This document shows, in pieces, positions 1-12,575 of a DNA stretch of 64,000 nt. Source of the stretch: Lophius americanus (Eukaryota > Chordata > Actinopteri > Lophiiformes > Lophiidae); NCBI GenBank assembly GCA_037951165.1, contig JBBDHG010000116.1, positions 893,001-957,000 on the forward strand, read 5' to 3'. Numbering within the stretch: the stretch's first letter is position 1; every line of letters starts with the position of its first letter. The notes under the pieces are model-generated. The model made no database searches, had not been told where the DNA came from, and saw nothing but the letters and a program-made list of their open reading frames with translations. Made by a program: the position numbers and the translations under genes.

Positions 1-32
1 CACCTGAACGTACCGCCTCCTTTTCCTCACAG

Positions 33-292
33 ATCGTTTCCTTGACGACAATGGTGAGCGGGTCATACCCACCTGTTTCCTGCCATTTGGGGCGGGGCCT
101 CGGGTGTGCATCGGTGAATCGCTGGCCCGGCTGGAGCTCTTCCTGTTCTTGTCCTCTCTGCTCCAGCGAATGAGCTTCAGGCTTCCAGAGGGGACGGCAC
201 CACCAAACCTGCAGGGGCGGCTAGGTGTAGTTTTACAGCCGTTACCTTATAAGTTTGAGGTTACTCCGAGGGCTGGGTGGGAGGGGAAATAG
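33..292 (+). CDS. cyp17a2: Steroid 17-alpha-hydroxylase/17,20-lyase family P450 (CYP17A type), last exon
   Basis: This is the 3'-terminal coding exon of a microsomal cytochrome P450; the rest of the gene lies left of the window. A polypyrimidine tract and CAG acceptor end at 32, and the reading frame then runs to TAG at 290-292. The translation starts RFLDDNGERVIP and contains the haem-binding loop FGAGPRVCIGE, whose Cys is the axial iron ligand. It then reads LARLELFLFLSSLLQR, the helix L and C-terminal pattern of CYP17A (CYP21 has FGCGARVCLGE instead). CYP17A enzymes hydroxylate pregnenolone/progesterone at C17 in the ER of steroid-producing cells; the a2 form lacks strong lyase activity. 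I choose a2 only by inference, because the neighbour at 6.8-10.5 kb is wbp1 while CYP17A1 adjoins the paralogue WBP1L. The family call is firm and the a1/a2 choice is not. Confidence 0.8.
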
Positions 293-3200
293 AAATGAGC
301 AGGGTTTGACATTCAAGATGAGTGACACGAGTGAGTAAACCTTAGCTCAAAACATTTAAACATGTTGCTAACTGATCATAGCTAACATTAGCTCCGAACA
401 TTTAAAAACATGTAATATTTTTCATGCTTGCTAAAAGGAAAAAAAAGATCACGTTAGGCTGGGTTACACTGTTGATCAACCATGCAGCCTTAATTTAATT
501 TAAAAAAAACATGTAAGGCTTATTTACTGTTTTCTTCATATGTTCATTTTTTTTCTGTAGACAGAAATTGACGTTTGGTCACTTTAACATTATATTGAAT
601 TTATTGTCACACACTTTTAGAACAGGCTGGTTTAGTTAAGTCACACACACGCGCGCACACACACACAATTCATGTAGTAATACTAATAATTGTCTTCATC
701 TTCAAAATCGTCAAAACGTTAACTGCTTGATCTCCCTTGTCTCTTCCAACACAAAACCAGGAAGCGACAAAACCTTGGAAATAGAGGGGGGGGTGTGTCC
801 ATAAATAGGGGGGGGGGGTCCATAAATACTGAATTAAATATTCTCACGGGAAAGTTGATCAAATGTCCCAACAGTTCCAGAGTCGTCTAACTGGGTTCAC
901 ATTTTAATGTTCTTTCATCAAACATTTGAGGCTTACTTTCTGTTGCCAGCGGGTCGGTACCATCACTTTAACCTAGTATTTTCTTGTTGTTGTTCATGTC
1001 CATTGTTGAGCTCATGTTTATCAGTTTAAGTCTAAAGATTTTGTTCTTTTAAAGTAGAACACCTGTAAACAATAAAAACATCTGAAAGAGCATCCCTGTG
1101 AAGTTTAGTTTATGTCTACCAAATGTCAGACTTCTGGGGGAGACATGGTTGAGGGCCGGCTTTTTTAAGTGAAGAGGGGGATTCTTGGGCCTAATTTGCT
1201 CTGCTCTCTGCTAGAACCCATAATATACGTACGTTATAGCCCCAACTGACTCAAGTTGATTTCATGATTCTTATTATTCTTATTATGATTCTTTTACCAC
1301 ATGTCAGTGAGGGATGGAGGCACTCTCTCATGCCAACTTCCTCTCATTGCTCGGCCCAATGCAGACAACAGTTTGTTTTACATCTGTCCTGTATCCAAGA
1401 TGTTTTTTTTGTAAAGGTTTGCTTTAGGCCGATATTTTAGATTCAAGTCCGGCTTTAGGATTGTCCCTACTTTATTGTTGGAACCATAGGAGGACGACTG
1501 CCTCTTTGAAAGTTCCCAAATAAGTCCAATATCTGACGACTTTCAGGAAAAAGCAGATGATACAAATACATACAGGAGCGTTTGTGGAAATGTGAAACCA
1601 GTTAGTCTCAGGATTCAATCAATCATCAATATCAATAGTATTATTATCAATATTATCAATAGTTTTTCACTTTTTGATCAAAGCCTTCTGCTGGTCCTGC
1701 AGAGATTTCAACAGAAACAGACACAGTGTTCTAAATGCTAGACTCTTACATCTGCCTCACGTCTGGAGATTTTTTCAAACAAAACAAAACTGGACCACTG
1801 AGTGTCAGGAATTTAACTCTCAACCTCGTCAGCGAGGATTCTCTCCTGAACCCATTACGATTCACACTTACAAATGTTAAACTTCCCGCTCTCATTTACC
1901 AGAACTATCAAAGCAAACACAGCTAGTTAACTACACATCTCAGAGCTAATGCTAGCACATTTCAGATCTCAACGCTAATGCTAGCTCACCATAGCTCAAG
2001 TATTTAAAATCGGCTCATCTCAGCTATCATGGCTAACATTAGCTAGTCTAACTGGCAGTCCTGATGTGCCGAATAGTCGTCTGACCTGGGTCCTGGGGGC
2101 AAAAATGCCAAAATGGTCTCTGCCTATTGTCTAACTTTTAACGGGAAGGAGGTACGGTGGCTCACAGGGGCTAGCATGCTGCAAATTAAGAAAACAAACG
2201 CAAACTGACGAAACACGAGCAAATGGAGTAAGGACGAATAAAAGTGATGTACCCCCAAACAGTTTTTTTTTTAAAGCTTCACATAAAGAAACTAGCAGAT
2301 ATTATACATAGACAAGTATGCACAGGTTTCATTTGTCTCATATTCTTCACGCTTCCCTTAACGCATAAACTTTCCAGTTCATTCGGTCATGTGACTCATA
2401 ACCTTAATAAACATTGTGGATACAACAAAAACAAAACGTATAAATGACCTTAACACACGGTAGTCACAGCTACAGTAAACAAGGGGTATCAAAGAGAACC
2501 CTTATTCACCATTGGGTATATTGACTTGCGGCATCGCCATGGCAACGGACACATGTCAGTCAGAACGTCAGCTACCAAAGCAGTTTCTGCCAAACCTTGA
2601 TTGAAGTAGAATGTGATGCGTTTATCAATAATGGAAACTCCTTGATCTGCCATTTTCATCTTACATCACTAACTACAGTTATGATGAACCTCAGGTGAAC
2701 ATTAGGATCATAACCCTAAACAACCTTTTCCCACGAAAACCATCGCTGGCTGTAAATTTGGGTATTTTGGGTGTTAGGATCATAATTAAGTTTATTTATT
2801 AAGCAAGGAACCCAAAATATAAAAGACACGAGGGAAGAAAAAAATCATATGAAATTTTGTATTATGTCTGTTCTATCCCTTAAACCGATCATAAATAAGC
2901 AAGTTGGGGGATCGATCACTTTCGTTTTTCAATTTGCTTATGTTTTATTTCTTTGCATGTTCTTGTTTTTTGTTTTTAATAAGCCGCGCATTTAACCCCG
3001 TCGGCCACCGTACAGAAGCCCTGCTCACTGTTGTGGAGCCGGGGGCGTGGTCCGACATTAATGACATAATCAGACTGGACAAAGGAGCCACGCCCCTTCA
3101 GGACGCTGCTCTTAGAGCTACAAATGCCATTTGCTAATTCTAGGCCACACCCATTCAGGAGAACAGCTCCAGCTAAAGCTAAGTAGTAACAGTAGTCGAG

Positions 3201-6179
3201 CAGAGATGGCACTAGTATAACAATGGAGATTAACAGTTTAACCTGGGTAATTCAGTTAAACCAAAACACCTTCACTAACAACATCAACAGATTGCTATCA
3301 CCTCCAAAGTCCACATTGGCTCAGAACCAGAGTCCTTTGAGCCTCAAACAGAAGGTTTCCATCCTCGCTGGTCTCGGTGTAACGGACGCTGTCTGGAGAA
3401 CCTCCAGCTCTCTTTCTTCAACCAGTGAAAGGTCCTTCCTCCGGCAGTACATTGATTTAAATCCAGTCTGGTTCATGTGGGCACCTCCGTCCGTATAGTT
3501 TTAACCATCATCCTTTGCAACAAACAGCCGGCAAGGTTAATCCACACTCCGATGCATCATGGAGATGGAGTTTAAGAACCGGATCTCAGGTCCTTCCGTA
3601 GGTGAGGTGGAGGTTATGGCGGTCGGATGACCAGTGGAACCAGAAGAATCAAGACTTTCACGGCCCGTTCTCCACGACGTCTTGTGCATAATACCGTAGG
3701 ATACCTTCTGATCACATGACCAAAGTATGAAACTCAAACCATTGGGTGCCAGAGTTTAATACTTACAAAAAGAAAGCATTAGTGTGTAAACTCACAAAAG
3801 GCAATAATCACGCAGCTCCACTTCACACAATCATGTTTCCTGCCCAGCAGCTGTGATCGCACAGGGAAAACATCCAGCTGTCAAGTTGACGCTTGTTCAC
3901 CGTGATTTCATTCAAATCCACGTGAACGCAGCTACAGCCAGTCTGCTGTGGGATTCTCAAGATGTCAGCAGGACATTGATGAAGAGGAGGAGGAGCAGTA
4001 GAACTCTACCTTGTGTTTGGCGTGAACATGGCGTTTTAGTGGTGATGAACTTCAGCCAGATGGAGATTTTATCTTTCCTTTTATTTGAGGACTTTTTTAA
4101 ATTCTGATTCTGACTTATCTCTTGATGTTTGTTGATGACACGTCTGTGGATCTGAACGGAACATCCATACGTTTTAAAAATCTGATCCTGAATCATCTGT
4201 TTATCAAATAAAAAAACCAAATGCATTAATCAGTACGTCTGTGTACTTTGTTCTGATAAATAAACTGAAGGACATTTCAGGGTTCTGACGGTGACTGGTG
4301 TCGTCTGACCTCAAACCCAGAATCAGAGACACAGCCGTGAATGATGACATCTCTTCGGCTCTCTCCTCTTTGGAGCTTTGTTTTCCTCTAACAGCGGCCA
4401 TTGTCTGCTGTGACACACAGAAAACCGACAGATCCATCATCCCCTAAACGTCACATACCCTGACCCCGCTCCATGGGTGCTGGTTAGACTTTTTTTTTTG
4501 ACTGAACTTTTAACAGTCGTCCCTCTCTAAAACGGAAACAATTCATCTTTAACAGTATCTTTCAATATCTTTGAAATATCTAATAAGCAAAAACCAAAAA
4601 AACAGCAAAAAACTCTTTAACCAAAAAAACCCAACAAGCTACTTTTTCAAAATTAGAGGTAATGGGATGGGTATCAATCGGATGTTATCAATACTTATAC
4701 TCTTATCAATACTCGTTTCATTATCCAGTGTGTTCCCAAGAAATCAAAGTAGCAGGCGGATTGGAAATAGTGCCAGTGGTATCCAGGACTGAGTGGCAGA
4801 ACATCTGGTCGGACTGAAAGCACCTTTGTGCGTCTCAGACAGCTTCATTCTTTCTCTCTTTTTTTTAAGAGCAAAATATTCAAATTTCCTTTTAACAATT
4901 TTGTTGTAAAATGTACGACTGTGCTTGAAGTGGCGGCATGCTGCTGATGGGCCTGACTCTTCCTTATTGACATTATACAACTTATACAGTCACTTCCAAG
5001 TTTTCTTGACCACTCTGAAGTAATTTACCACACTGGTCAGCATTCCCAACACAACAATGGAGCAGCCATCAGATGCAACCAGGGGTTCAGCATCCTGCTC
5101 CAGGATATTTGGACATGTGGACCACAGAGGTGGAGGATGGATCCGCTGACCTTGAGATAAGTGAACGGCCGCTCTCCCTCCTGAACTACAACGTACATCA
5201 AATTTATCTTCTTCTAATCAATATCCCAAATCTTAATGATATGGTGAAGCCATGCGTGTCCCTAGAGATGAATATCATCACTGGTGTTTACAATTTCTAA
5301 TGTCACAGAGTCGGTACAGCAGTTGTGCAAACTCTGTCTCTGTGGGTTTGGGGGTCTCTGGGTAACTAGCACATTAATGGGAAAAGCTTATTTTCTGGCA
5401 CTATTACTGAAAAGTCAGGCGCCGCCAGAGCAACGGCAAAACAGTTCTGGCACAGCCACTGAACACAGGTACTGAAAATGTTATAGATTTTTACCTGGAA
5501 GATTTCATGGCACGTACGATAAGAAGCAAAATTGATGTCAACTTAATCAAAACATCGTGGAGCAGCTCTCTGTTGGAGGGAAACTCCACGTGTGCAAGAG
5601 TGGCGTAAAATACAGTTTAGAGTTTTTGGTACCCATCCCTACAGGGAAATAAGTTCCCATAAAATAAAATGGCCATATTTCTGGATTTTTTTTCAAAAGT
5701 TTGAGGTTTCATTCCGCAGGAGGCTAGTGTGAGCGTGGGTCGCGTGGCCATCAACTGGATTTGACAAATTGGAAGTGACATAAGCACACATAAAGAAAAC
5801 CTCCATAAGCATCCCATTGTCTGAACCTTTTTTTGAATTATTAATGTGTAGCAAATACAGGAGAATCTTTTTTCCTTTTTTTTTCTACTGTTGGGTAACA
5901 ATTAACGGATGATGACTAACCAATTTGATGGAAATCCTTCTGTAGATGGAACCCTGCCACCAATGGGCCCCTCTGTTCACAAGGGTTGGAAAAGCTGCTC
6001 TCATAGGTTACACGTTACGGCTTAAAGTTCTTAACATTATAAGAATAAGGTCATAATAAATGCATAATATGAAGCATTAATTTCAGAAGAAAAAAGTTGC
6101 AAATTTTTAAGAATAACATTCTGATTTCATGAGAACTAAGACCTTCATTCTTCAAAGAGGACTTCCTAATTGTAGTTAC
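293..6179. other. Intergenic/3' spacer between the P450 and wbp1
   Basis: AT-rich sequence with no convincing coding exon. It contains a short CA run near 646-667, two G-runs near 785-820, and stretches rich in GCTAA/TTAGC words (about 340-410 and 1,940-2,050) like those around cxxc4. Near 5,050-5,170 is a fragment resembling a dispersed fish repeat. The short ORFs here have no recognisable domain and no splice context. Confidence 0.5.
1071..1076 (+). terminator. Candidate poly(A) signal AATAAA for the P450 gene
   Basis: AATAAA on the + strand about 780 bp after the P450 stop, in AT-rich sequence. It is an early canonical hexamer downstream of the gene, but a short hexamer like this also occurs by chance, and no transcript end was seen. 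Confidence 0.3.
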
Positions 6180-6185
6180 TTTATT
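6180..6185 (-). terminator. Candidate poly(A) signal for wbp1
   Basis: TTTATT on the + strand, which is AATAAA on the wbp1 strand, about 600 bp past the wbp1 stop codon. It is plausible as the cleavage signal but rests only on the hexamer and its position. Confidence 0.3.
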
Positions 6186-6787
6186 CATAACATTATGACT
6201 TTCTCTCCTTGTAAAACTGCAAACTTATTTCATATATCTTTTTTTAATTTGTAACTGAGGCCTTAATTCTCTGTCGTAGAAACTAAATTTGAAGACGCTG
6301 TAATCATTTTTCTGATCAGAACACAACGGTTCAACTTCAGAGTCGGGTTTTAAGAATCTATGGTGCAAGATTTCCTGCAGAACTTATATGCCAATTGAAA
6401 CAACCGACCTCTAAGCTGAACATTCTTACTGTTACTGTGATGTAACGGGCCAATCAGACGGAGACACGCTGACAGTAGGGCCGTTGTTTTCCAGTATCGT
6501 CTTCTTGGCGATTGGTTACTTTCTTTTGCACGGTGTTGCATATTTCTGGTTGCTTTTAGATAAAAGTTTAATATGTTAAACTTTTAAACGCCTGGAGTTT
6601 CTCCTCCTTCCCCATTTATCCTGTCGGAATGCCGCCAGCCTACAAATGATGCTGATTATGTTTTTGTGAAGTCCCGTCTTACCCGGGTTTCTCAGTGGCG
6701 GTTGAGTCTCTGAGTGATCGGGGCTCACCGTAAACTTCCTATTCCTCCCTTAGGCGAGATCAAACTGTGGTTGTGACCTTCTGTCAA

Positions 6788-9700
6788 TCATGCCGTCTCC
6801 ATTACCATGACGACTTTGCCTCCATCCTCAGACGTCGGCGTTGTGGTGGGGGTGGGATTACAGAGTCCTTCCCCTGTTGTCACCTGATCTCTGGCGGGGC
6901 AGTCCACGCTGTCGTGAAGATCAGGATTTCCTCCGATCCTTCTCTTGTCAACCTCCTTTATTTCCTCCTCCTCCTCCTCCTCCTCGTCTTCCTCCTCCAC
7001 CCGACACCGACACACCTCGATCCCAGAGTCTCCGGTGAGTCTCCGATGTCTGTACTGGCTCTCATCAGCTCCTATGTCCTCTTCATCACCCTCCTCCTCA
7101 CCCTGCCTATCTTCTCCATCTTCCCAGCTGGGGGGTCCGGGTTCAAAAAAATCCACGCAGGGGGAGAAGAGAGTCTGTTTAGGGGGTGACTGAGAAGTTC
7201 GAGACGATGGAGACAGAGAGGAAGCATGGCCGGAGGAAGAGCCAACTCTGTTGGACTGGTGCAGAGCAGTGAGGGGGTCCAGGTGTAGAGATGGGGCTGG
7301 GTGGGAGATAGAGGACCGGGCTGGAGGGGAGGAGAGGAGAGGAGGAGAGGGAAGGGATAGGGGTGGGGATGTGGAGAGGGTACCCCTAGGAGGCTGAGAG
7401 ACCGCCAAAGGAGATTCATACTCTATGTCAATGGCGAGGCAGGAGGGAGAGGAGGGTACAGGGGTTGGGAAGGTGAGCACTGGGGCAGGAGCAGATGATG
7501 GACCTCTAGGACCAAGAATTGAGGATTGAGATCCTGAATGAGAACTATCACCATTCTGTGCATCTGAAGGTGAAGGACTGATACGTTCAAACGATTGAGA
7601 CAGAACCAGTGAGGAGGCCAAACCGACTTGTACTGCTGGATCTAAACAAGGATCAGGTGTGAGTTGACTTAATCCTGGCCTTGAACTAGAAGGACTGAGG
7701 ATTGGATCTGGTCCAGGTGACAAGTCTTGAATCTGGTAATGGGCTAATGGAGGTGATGGCAATGCAGCATATGAGGCTAGGATAAGGTTTCTGTTTCCAG
7801 GATCCGGAGTTCTAACGGGATCAGATGCACAGTCTGGGATTATGGTAGATCTTAATTGTGAATTTGGCACTTGGTTAAGGTTTGAAAGTACTGGGTTTTG
7901 AGTTTGGGTATGTTGTTCAAGTACTGAGTCTGAAATGGGGCTTAAGTTTGTTAAGACTAGTTCTGGACCATGAATAAAGTCTGAAAGTATTGCTTCTGTT
8001 ACTTGGGTAAGATTAACAGTTACTGCATCTGGAGACGGACTATGGTTTGTAGGTACTGACATTGGGCTTTGGATAAGGGTCGTAGGTACCGAGCCTGGAC
8101 TTTGGGTAAGGGTTTTAGGTACCGAGCCTGGACTTTGTGTAAAGGTCGTAGATACCAAAAGTGGATTTTGTGTAAGAGTTGTAGGTACAGAGAGTGGACT
8201 TTTGGTAAGGGTTGAAGGAAACAAGCTTGTACCTTGGGTAAGGGCTGTGGGTAGTGGGCCTTGAGCTTGCTTAAAGTTGATAAGTAGTGCATCTGGACCC
8301 TGAATAAGGTTTGTTGGTAGAGAGACATGAACTAGGGTAAGATTGGTAGGTATTGGCCTTTGGGTAAGATCTGACGATACTGGGCCAGGAACTTGGGTAA
8401 GAACTGAAGTGGCTGGGATTGGCAAAAGGCAAGGATTTGGGTCTGGGGTTGGACTAGCGACAGGGACTGCTGTCAGGGCCAAAGTCTTTCCGACATCTGG
8501 AGATGGTACCGAAGTTGGGTTACTGTGAAGAGCGGCTCTGTCAAAAGTTCTTCTTAGTTCAATGTTTTCTGGGGTTGTAGGATTGCAAGAATTGCTGGTT
8601 TTCGGGGTAAGTGCACCTGAAATTGAGGTCTCAGCGATATTAGCTTGGTCCTCAATGCTTATCGCATGGATGGAGGGGACTGCTGCTCCAACAGAACTTG
8701 GACTCGGACTACAGAGGCTGATGACTGTGACTGAACTTGCTGGCTGAGATGGCAGATCGAGCAGCGACACCGACCTGGTGAGAGCCGCCACAGAAACAAT
8801 GAGACTGGGATCCGATGAGTCCATGGCGATGGGTTCCTTTGCCCCAACAGACTCTTCATCACTCATTTCACTTGCTGTCAACCTCTCAGAAACAAAATGT
8901 GCCTCGTTAACCTCCAGGCGGCTGGCAGCAGCAGCAATGGTCTCTATAGTGACACCGATGGTGAGGGGCGTGGCCTCACTGGGTGTAGTGGCATGGCTTG
9001 TGTCAGTCTCGTACGTGACAGGCGCAGATAGAGAGGAGCTACATGGAGAGGAGGGGCAGCAGGAGTCACAGGAACAACTGGAGCTAGGGGAAAGATGGGT
9101 TTATCATTATTCATCTGGCAGAACGACTCGGTGGACACACCTTTGGGTCAGAGCCAGAACTCCTGGTCTTACCTGTTGTCTGAGCTGAGGGAGGACGGGT
9201 CATCACTGAGCGGCCGGTGGAGCAGCGGGCTGTGCTGTGTCAGCAGGTGTGGGTCTGAGGTACGGGGAGGCTGCGGGTAGCGCGGGGTGGTGAACACTGA
9301 GCTGTAGGGTGGAGGAGGGGTGGAGGGTTGAGCGGCCACCTCCTCATAAGACGGCAGCTTAAGGGACGCCAGGAAACCTGTAAATGGAGTGTGATGTAAG
9401 TCTGTATCAATCCCAACTTTCTGGGGTTAATGATACAAATAATGTTAATGAATAATGACTTACTGAGGTCCAGCAGGGAGGACGGGTAGGAGCCGGCGCC
9501 GTGGTAGGCCAGCATGCTGATGTCTCTCTGCCGCTGCTGCTGCTGGACTCTGAGTTTGGCTCGTCGGTGTCTGTAGGCACAGCAGCAGCTGAACAGGATG
9601 AGGACCGTCCACAGCAGCCAGAACCCTGGTGATACAAGGACATCAGTAGTCCGTCTCAGATCTGCTGGTCCAAACTGTGCTTAATCTACAAACTGTCCTT

Positions 9701-10523
9701 TAACTAAGAATTCACTTTAAACTGTCCTTTAACTAAGAATTCACTTTAAACTGTCCTTTAACTAAGAATTCACTTTAAACTGTCCTTTAACTAAGAATTC
9801 ACTTTAAACTGTCCTTTAACTAAGAATTCACTTTAAACTGTCCTTTAACTAAGAATTCACTTTAAACTGTCCTTTAACTAAGAATTCACTTTAAACTGTC
9901 CTTTAACTAAGAATTCACTTTAAACTGTCCTTTAACTAAGAATTCACTTTAAACTGTCCTTTAACTAAGAATTCACTTTAAACTGTCCTTTACGTTCAAA
10001 CAAAGGTTTGAACGTAAAGGACGTTAACCGCCTACCACTGCCATCTTCTAGCAGTACTACCATATTATTATGAAGCGCTGGTAAAATATTGTCTCCCTGT
10101 CGTCTTTCCGGATCACTGAGTGTTTTGGACACTTGAGGGTGTAATTTTATCAACTGATCTGATATGAGCGGAAGAAAAACTACAACCAAAGAACGATGGA
10201 CTGATACCGAATATCAGTGCATTACGACCCAAAAAACCTCTTTGAACATTGTAACAGGAAACTACAATAGTACTACGTACTACTACAATAGTACTACGTA
10301 CTACTACAATAGTACTACTATAGCAGTAAATGGCTACTGCAGTAGTATGATGATTAACGAATGCAGCTTCCAGCTTACACCAGAGTTCGTAGTAGTAGGT
10401 GCAGCAGCCGGTTTCTCCGCAGCAGTGTCCCGTCTCACACAGGTATCCTCCGTTGACGTTAGCACCAGGGCAGTACCGCGGTCTCCCCAGCAGGGGCAGG
10501 CTGCCACCGGAGTGGTACTCCAT
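6788..10523 (-). CDS. wbp1: WW domain-binding protein 1 (Wbp1), four coding exons, about 935 aa
   Basis: Coding exons on the - strand are 10523-10379, 9625-9464, 9377-9173 and 9083-6788; all GT/AG junctions keep phase. The ATG at 10523 is preceded by an in-frame stop, although a further 5' exon is possible. Residues 1-48 are a Cys-rich ectodomain (ETGHCCGETGCCTYYYELW). Next come one membrane segment (FWLLWTVLILFSCCC, about 50-65) and a basic stretch, HRRAKLR. LPSY (110-113) and PPPPY (about 123-127) are PY ligands that bind WW domains of YAP or NEDD4-type proteins. RRLTGDSGIEVC near residues 851-862 is a conserved WBP1/WBP1L signature, followed by a poly-Glu run. The sequence resembles WBP1 more than WBP1L. 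Human WBP1 is about 270 aa; the extra length is a Ser/Thr/Pro-rich region encoded by the last exon. Confidence 0.9.
7850..8420 (-). repeat. Degenerate about 11-residue coding repeats inside wbp1
   Basis: On the wbp1 strand this part of the last exon encodes many imperfect copies of an 11-14 residue unit of the type TQSPGSVPTTL, about 33-39 bp each. Several adjacent copies around 8,040-8,240 are close to identical. The frame stays open, so the array is translated. It is low-complexity and probably disordered. Confidence 0.75.
9692..9992. repeat. Perfect 29-bp tandem repeat, 10 copies, in wbp1 intron 1
   Basis: Ten full units start at 9692, 9721, 9750, 9779, 9808, 9837, 9866, 9895, 9924 and 9953. 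An 11-nt partial copy follows. Every unit carries an internal GAATTC and the copies look identical, which suggests recent amplification. The array ends directly in the stem-loop at 9985-10022. Confidence 0.95.
9985..10022. repeat. Perfect inverted repeat, 17-bp arms, 4-nt loop
   Basis: The arm GTCCTTTACGTTCAAAC is followed by AAAG and then its exact reverse complement. The left arm begins with the last partial copy of the 29-bp repeat, so the palindrome probably arose at the edge of that array. Confidence 0.95.
10255..10320. repeat. Short tandem repeat of a TACTACAATAGTACTACG-type unit
   Basis: About three copies of an 18-20 bp unit rich in ACT/AGT triplets, inside the first wbp1 intron just downstream of the first coding exon. 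Confidence 0.7.
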
Positions 10524-10900
10524 CACACCCCCGCTCTGCCTGGATCTAGCTTCACGCCACCGCTACCTACTCACCACTAGCAGGTATCTATAAACCTGCT
10601 ACCTACCAAACACGTGACAGCGCTCAGAGTCCAGCTACATCGTTACAGGATGTATTTTCTGACCAAATCTCTGTAGAAATGTTTGGATTGATTTGCTAGC
10701 TGTTATCTGGTGACCACAAGTAGCTTATAGCTAATCTACATTTTTCAGACCGGGTGAAACTTTGTTCTCGCTCCAGATAAAATGATGTCACACTGACGAT
10801 GTCTGTTCAGTGGAGCTTCACTGTTTACAACTCAGGTACTGTAACTGTAGTTGAGTACTGGCCGGTAGGTGTGGGGCAGGACGGCAGCCAATAGGCAATC

Positions 10901-11051
<151 letters not shown>

Positions 11052-11162
11052 ACAGATAAAGAGACAATCGTTTATTGATAAGAGTAGGAGTTTGTCAGAC
11101 GCTTGCTTTATATTCATGACACCACCAATTCAAACCAGGAGCCCAAACAATGCTCCCTCTCG

Positions 11163-11163
<1 letters not shown>

Positions 11164-11199
<36 letters not shown>

Positions 11200-11212
11200 C
11201 ACACACACACAC

Positions 11213-11294
<82 letters not shown>

Positions 11295-11306
11295 GCACAC
11301 ACACAT
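11164..11306. repeat. (CA)n microsatellite
   Basis: A CA dinucleotide run with rare interruptions (CATG, CGCA), about 110 bp after the GA run. ORFs through it are artefacts. Confidence 0.95.
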
Positions 11307-11567
11307 AAGCTCCACAGAATTCATGCTTTTAACATGTTACTAGTCAACAAGCTAATTACAGACTATTGTTTGAAGGCTTGTTTAAGAGGACGCGGTTATC
11401 CGAAATTCAGGACCTACTGAATTTGAAAACCACTTTCCATCGTCCGATCACATCCTCAGAGCCGGTCAGCGGTTTCCTCCTCAGCCTGTAAACAGTCTGA
11501 AACAAGCCCGGCTTTTTCTTACTGAGCAGACGGATGTTTTGTTTTGTCAGAACTTCCTTGAAGATGA

Positions 11568-12575
11568 ATGAAAGTTCTTCTCCATAGCCTCCACAAAGTT
11601 TTCCCAGCCCACAGGTGTTTTGCTTCCGCAGCTGTCAGACTTTACTCCAGGGTTCTGGAAAGGAGGCTTCAACCGGTTGTTGAACCTTGGTGTCGGGAGG
11701 AACAATGTGGTTTCCATCCTGGTCTTGCAATGACCAACTTTTTACTCTTGTAGGTTTGCTAGCGGACTCATGCGAATGTGCCCATCCTGTCTACAGGTGT
11801 CATGTGGATAAGGTGAAGACCATATGACATATGACATATGACATGACATATATGAGTCCTCTTGACCTCCAGCAGCACTGGAACAGTTTGCTGGTGGAAA
11901 ATTAGAGGTGGAAAATGGTGAACTGTGCCCTTTGAGTTAGAGGTGAGCTGCTGCCTGAAGGGAAATGGTTTAAGCTCCTTTGTTTTTTATTCTTGAGTGA
12001 TGGGAAAACAGAATGTGAGAAGTAGAAAGGCAGTCTGGTGCCGTGTCAGCAGTAATGACGGCGTTGTAGCCGTCACTGAAGAGAGGGAGCTCAGTCGTAA
12101 GGCAAAGCTCTCATTTCACCGGTCCATTTAAGTTCCACCAACACCTAGTCCATGGTCTGGAGTTCTGGGTAGTGACCAGAAGAAAGAGATCATGGACATA
12201 AGCGGCTGAAAATCAGCTTTCTTTGTCGGGTATCTGGGCTCAGCCTTAGCGATAAAGGGAGGAGGTTGGACACCCAGAGGAGCCTTTGAGTCTCCGGAGC
12301 CACTGCTCCTTTGCACCGACCGGATGATTCCCGATCAGAATCAATCGATCAGAATTGGGGGGTTTTCCAGGCAAGTCCAACTAGGAAGCGAGCCGGAGTG
12401 GACCCAGAACTCTCTGGAGAGAAAATACTTTATATCTTATCTGGCCAAGGAGTTCCTCGGGATCCCCAGTGTCAGCTGGAGAGTGTTGCTGGGGAGAGGG
12501 AAGCGTGGAACACAGTCCCTAGCCTGCTGCCACCGTGACCCGACCCAAGATAAGCAGAATTAAATAAATGGATGG
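11568..12575 (+). mobile_element. Non-LTR retrotransposon remnant (reverse transcriptase fragment plus 3' end)
   Basis: Near 11,640-11,750 the + strand encodes YSRVLERRLQPVVEP and then EEQCGFHPG, the fingers/palm entry of a LINE reverse transcriptase; the frame soon breaks. Around 12,230-12,570 are the typical 3' sequences of the same kind of fish LINE, ending with CGACCCAAGATAAGC and an ATGGATGG-like tail. Most of the reverse transcriptase between these parts is deleted. It is a dead copy. Confidence 0.7.

Noticed and set aside
1..292. The P450 exon as cyp21a2
   Set aside because: The haem loop FGAGPRVCIGE and ELFLFLSSLLQR fit CYP17A better than the CYP21 form FGCGARVCLGE, and the neighbour is a WBP1-family gene.
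6767..7193. + strand ORFs opposite the wbp1 last exon
   Set aside because: Antisense shadows of the acidic and Pro-rich wbp1 coding sequence.
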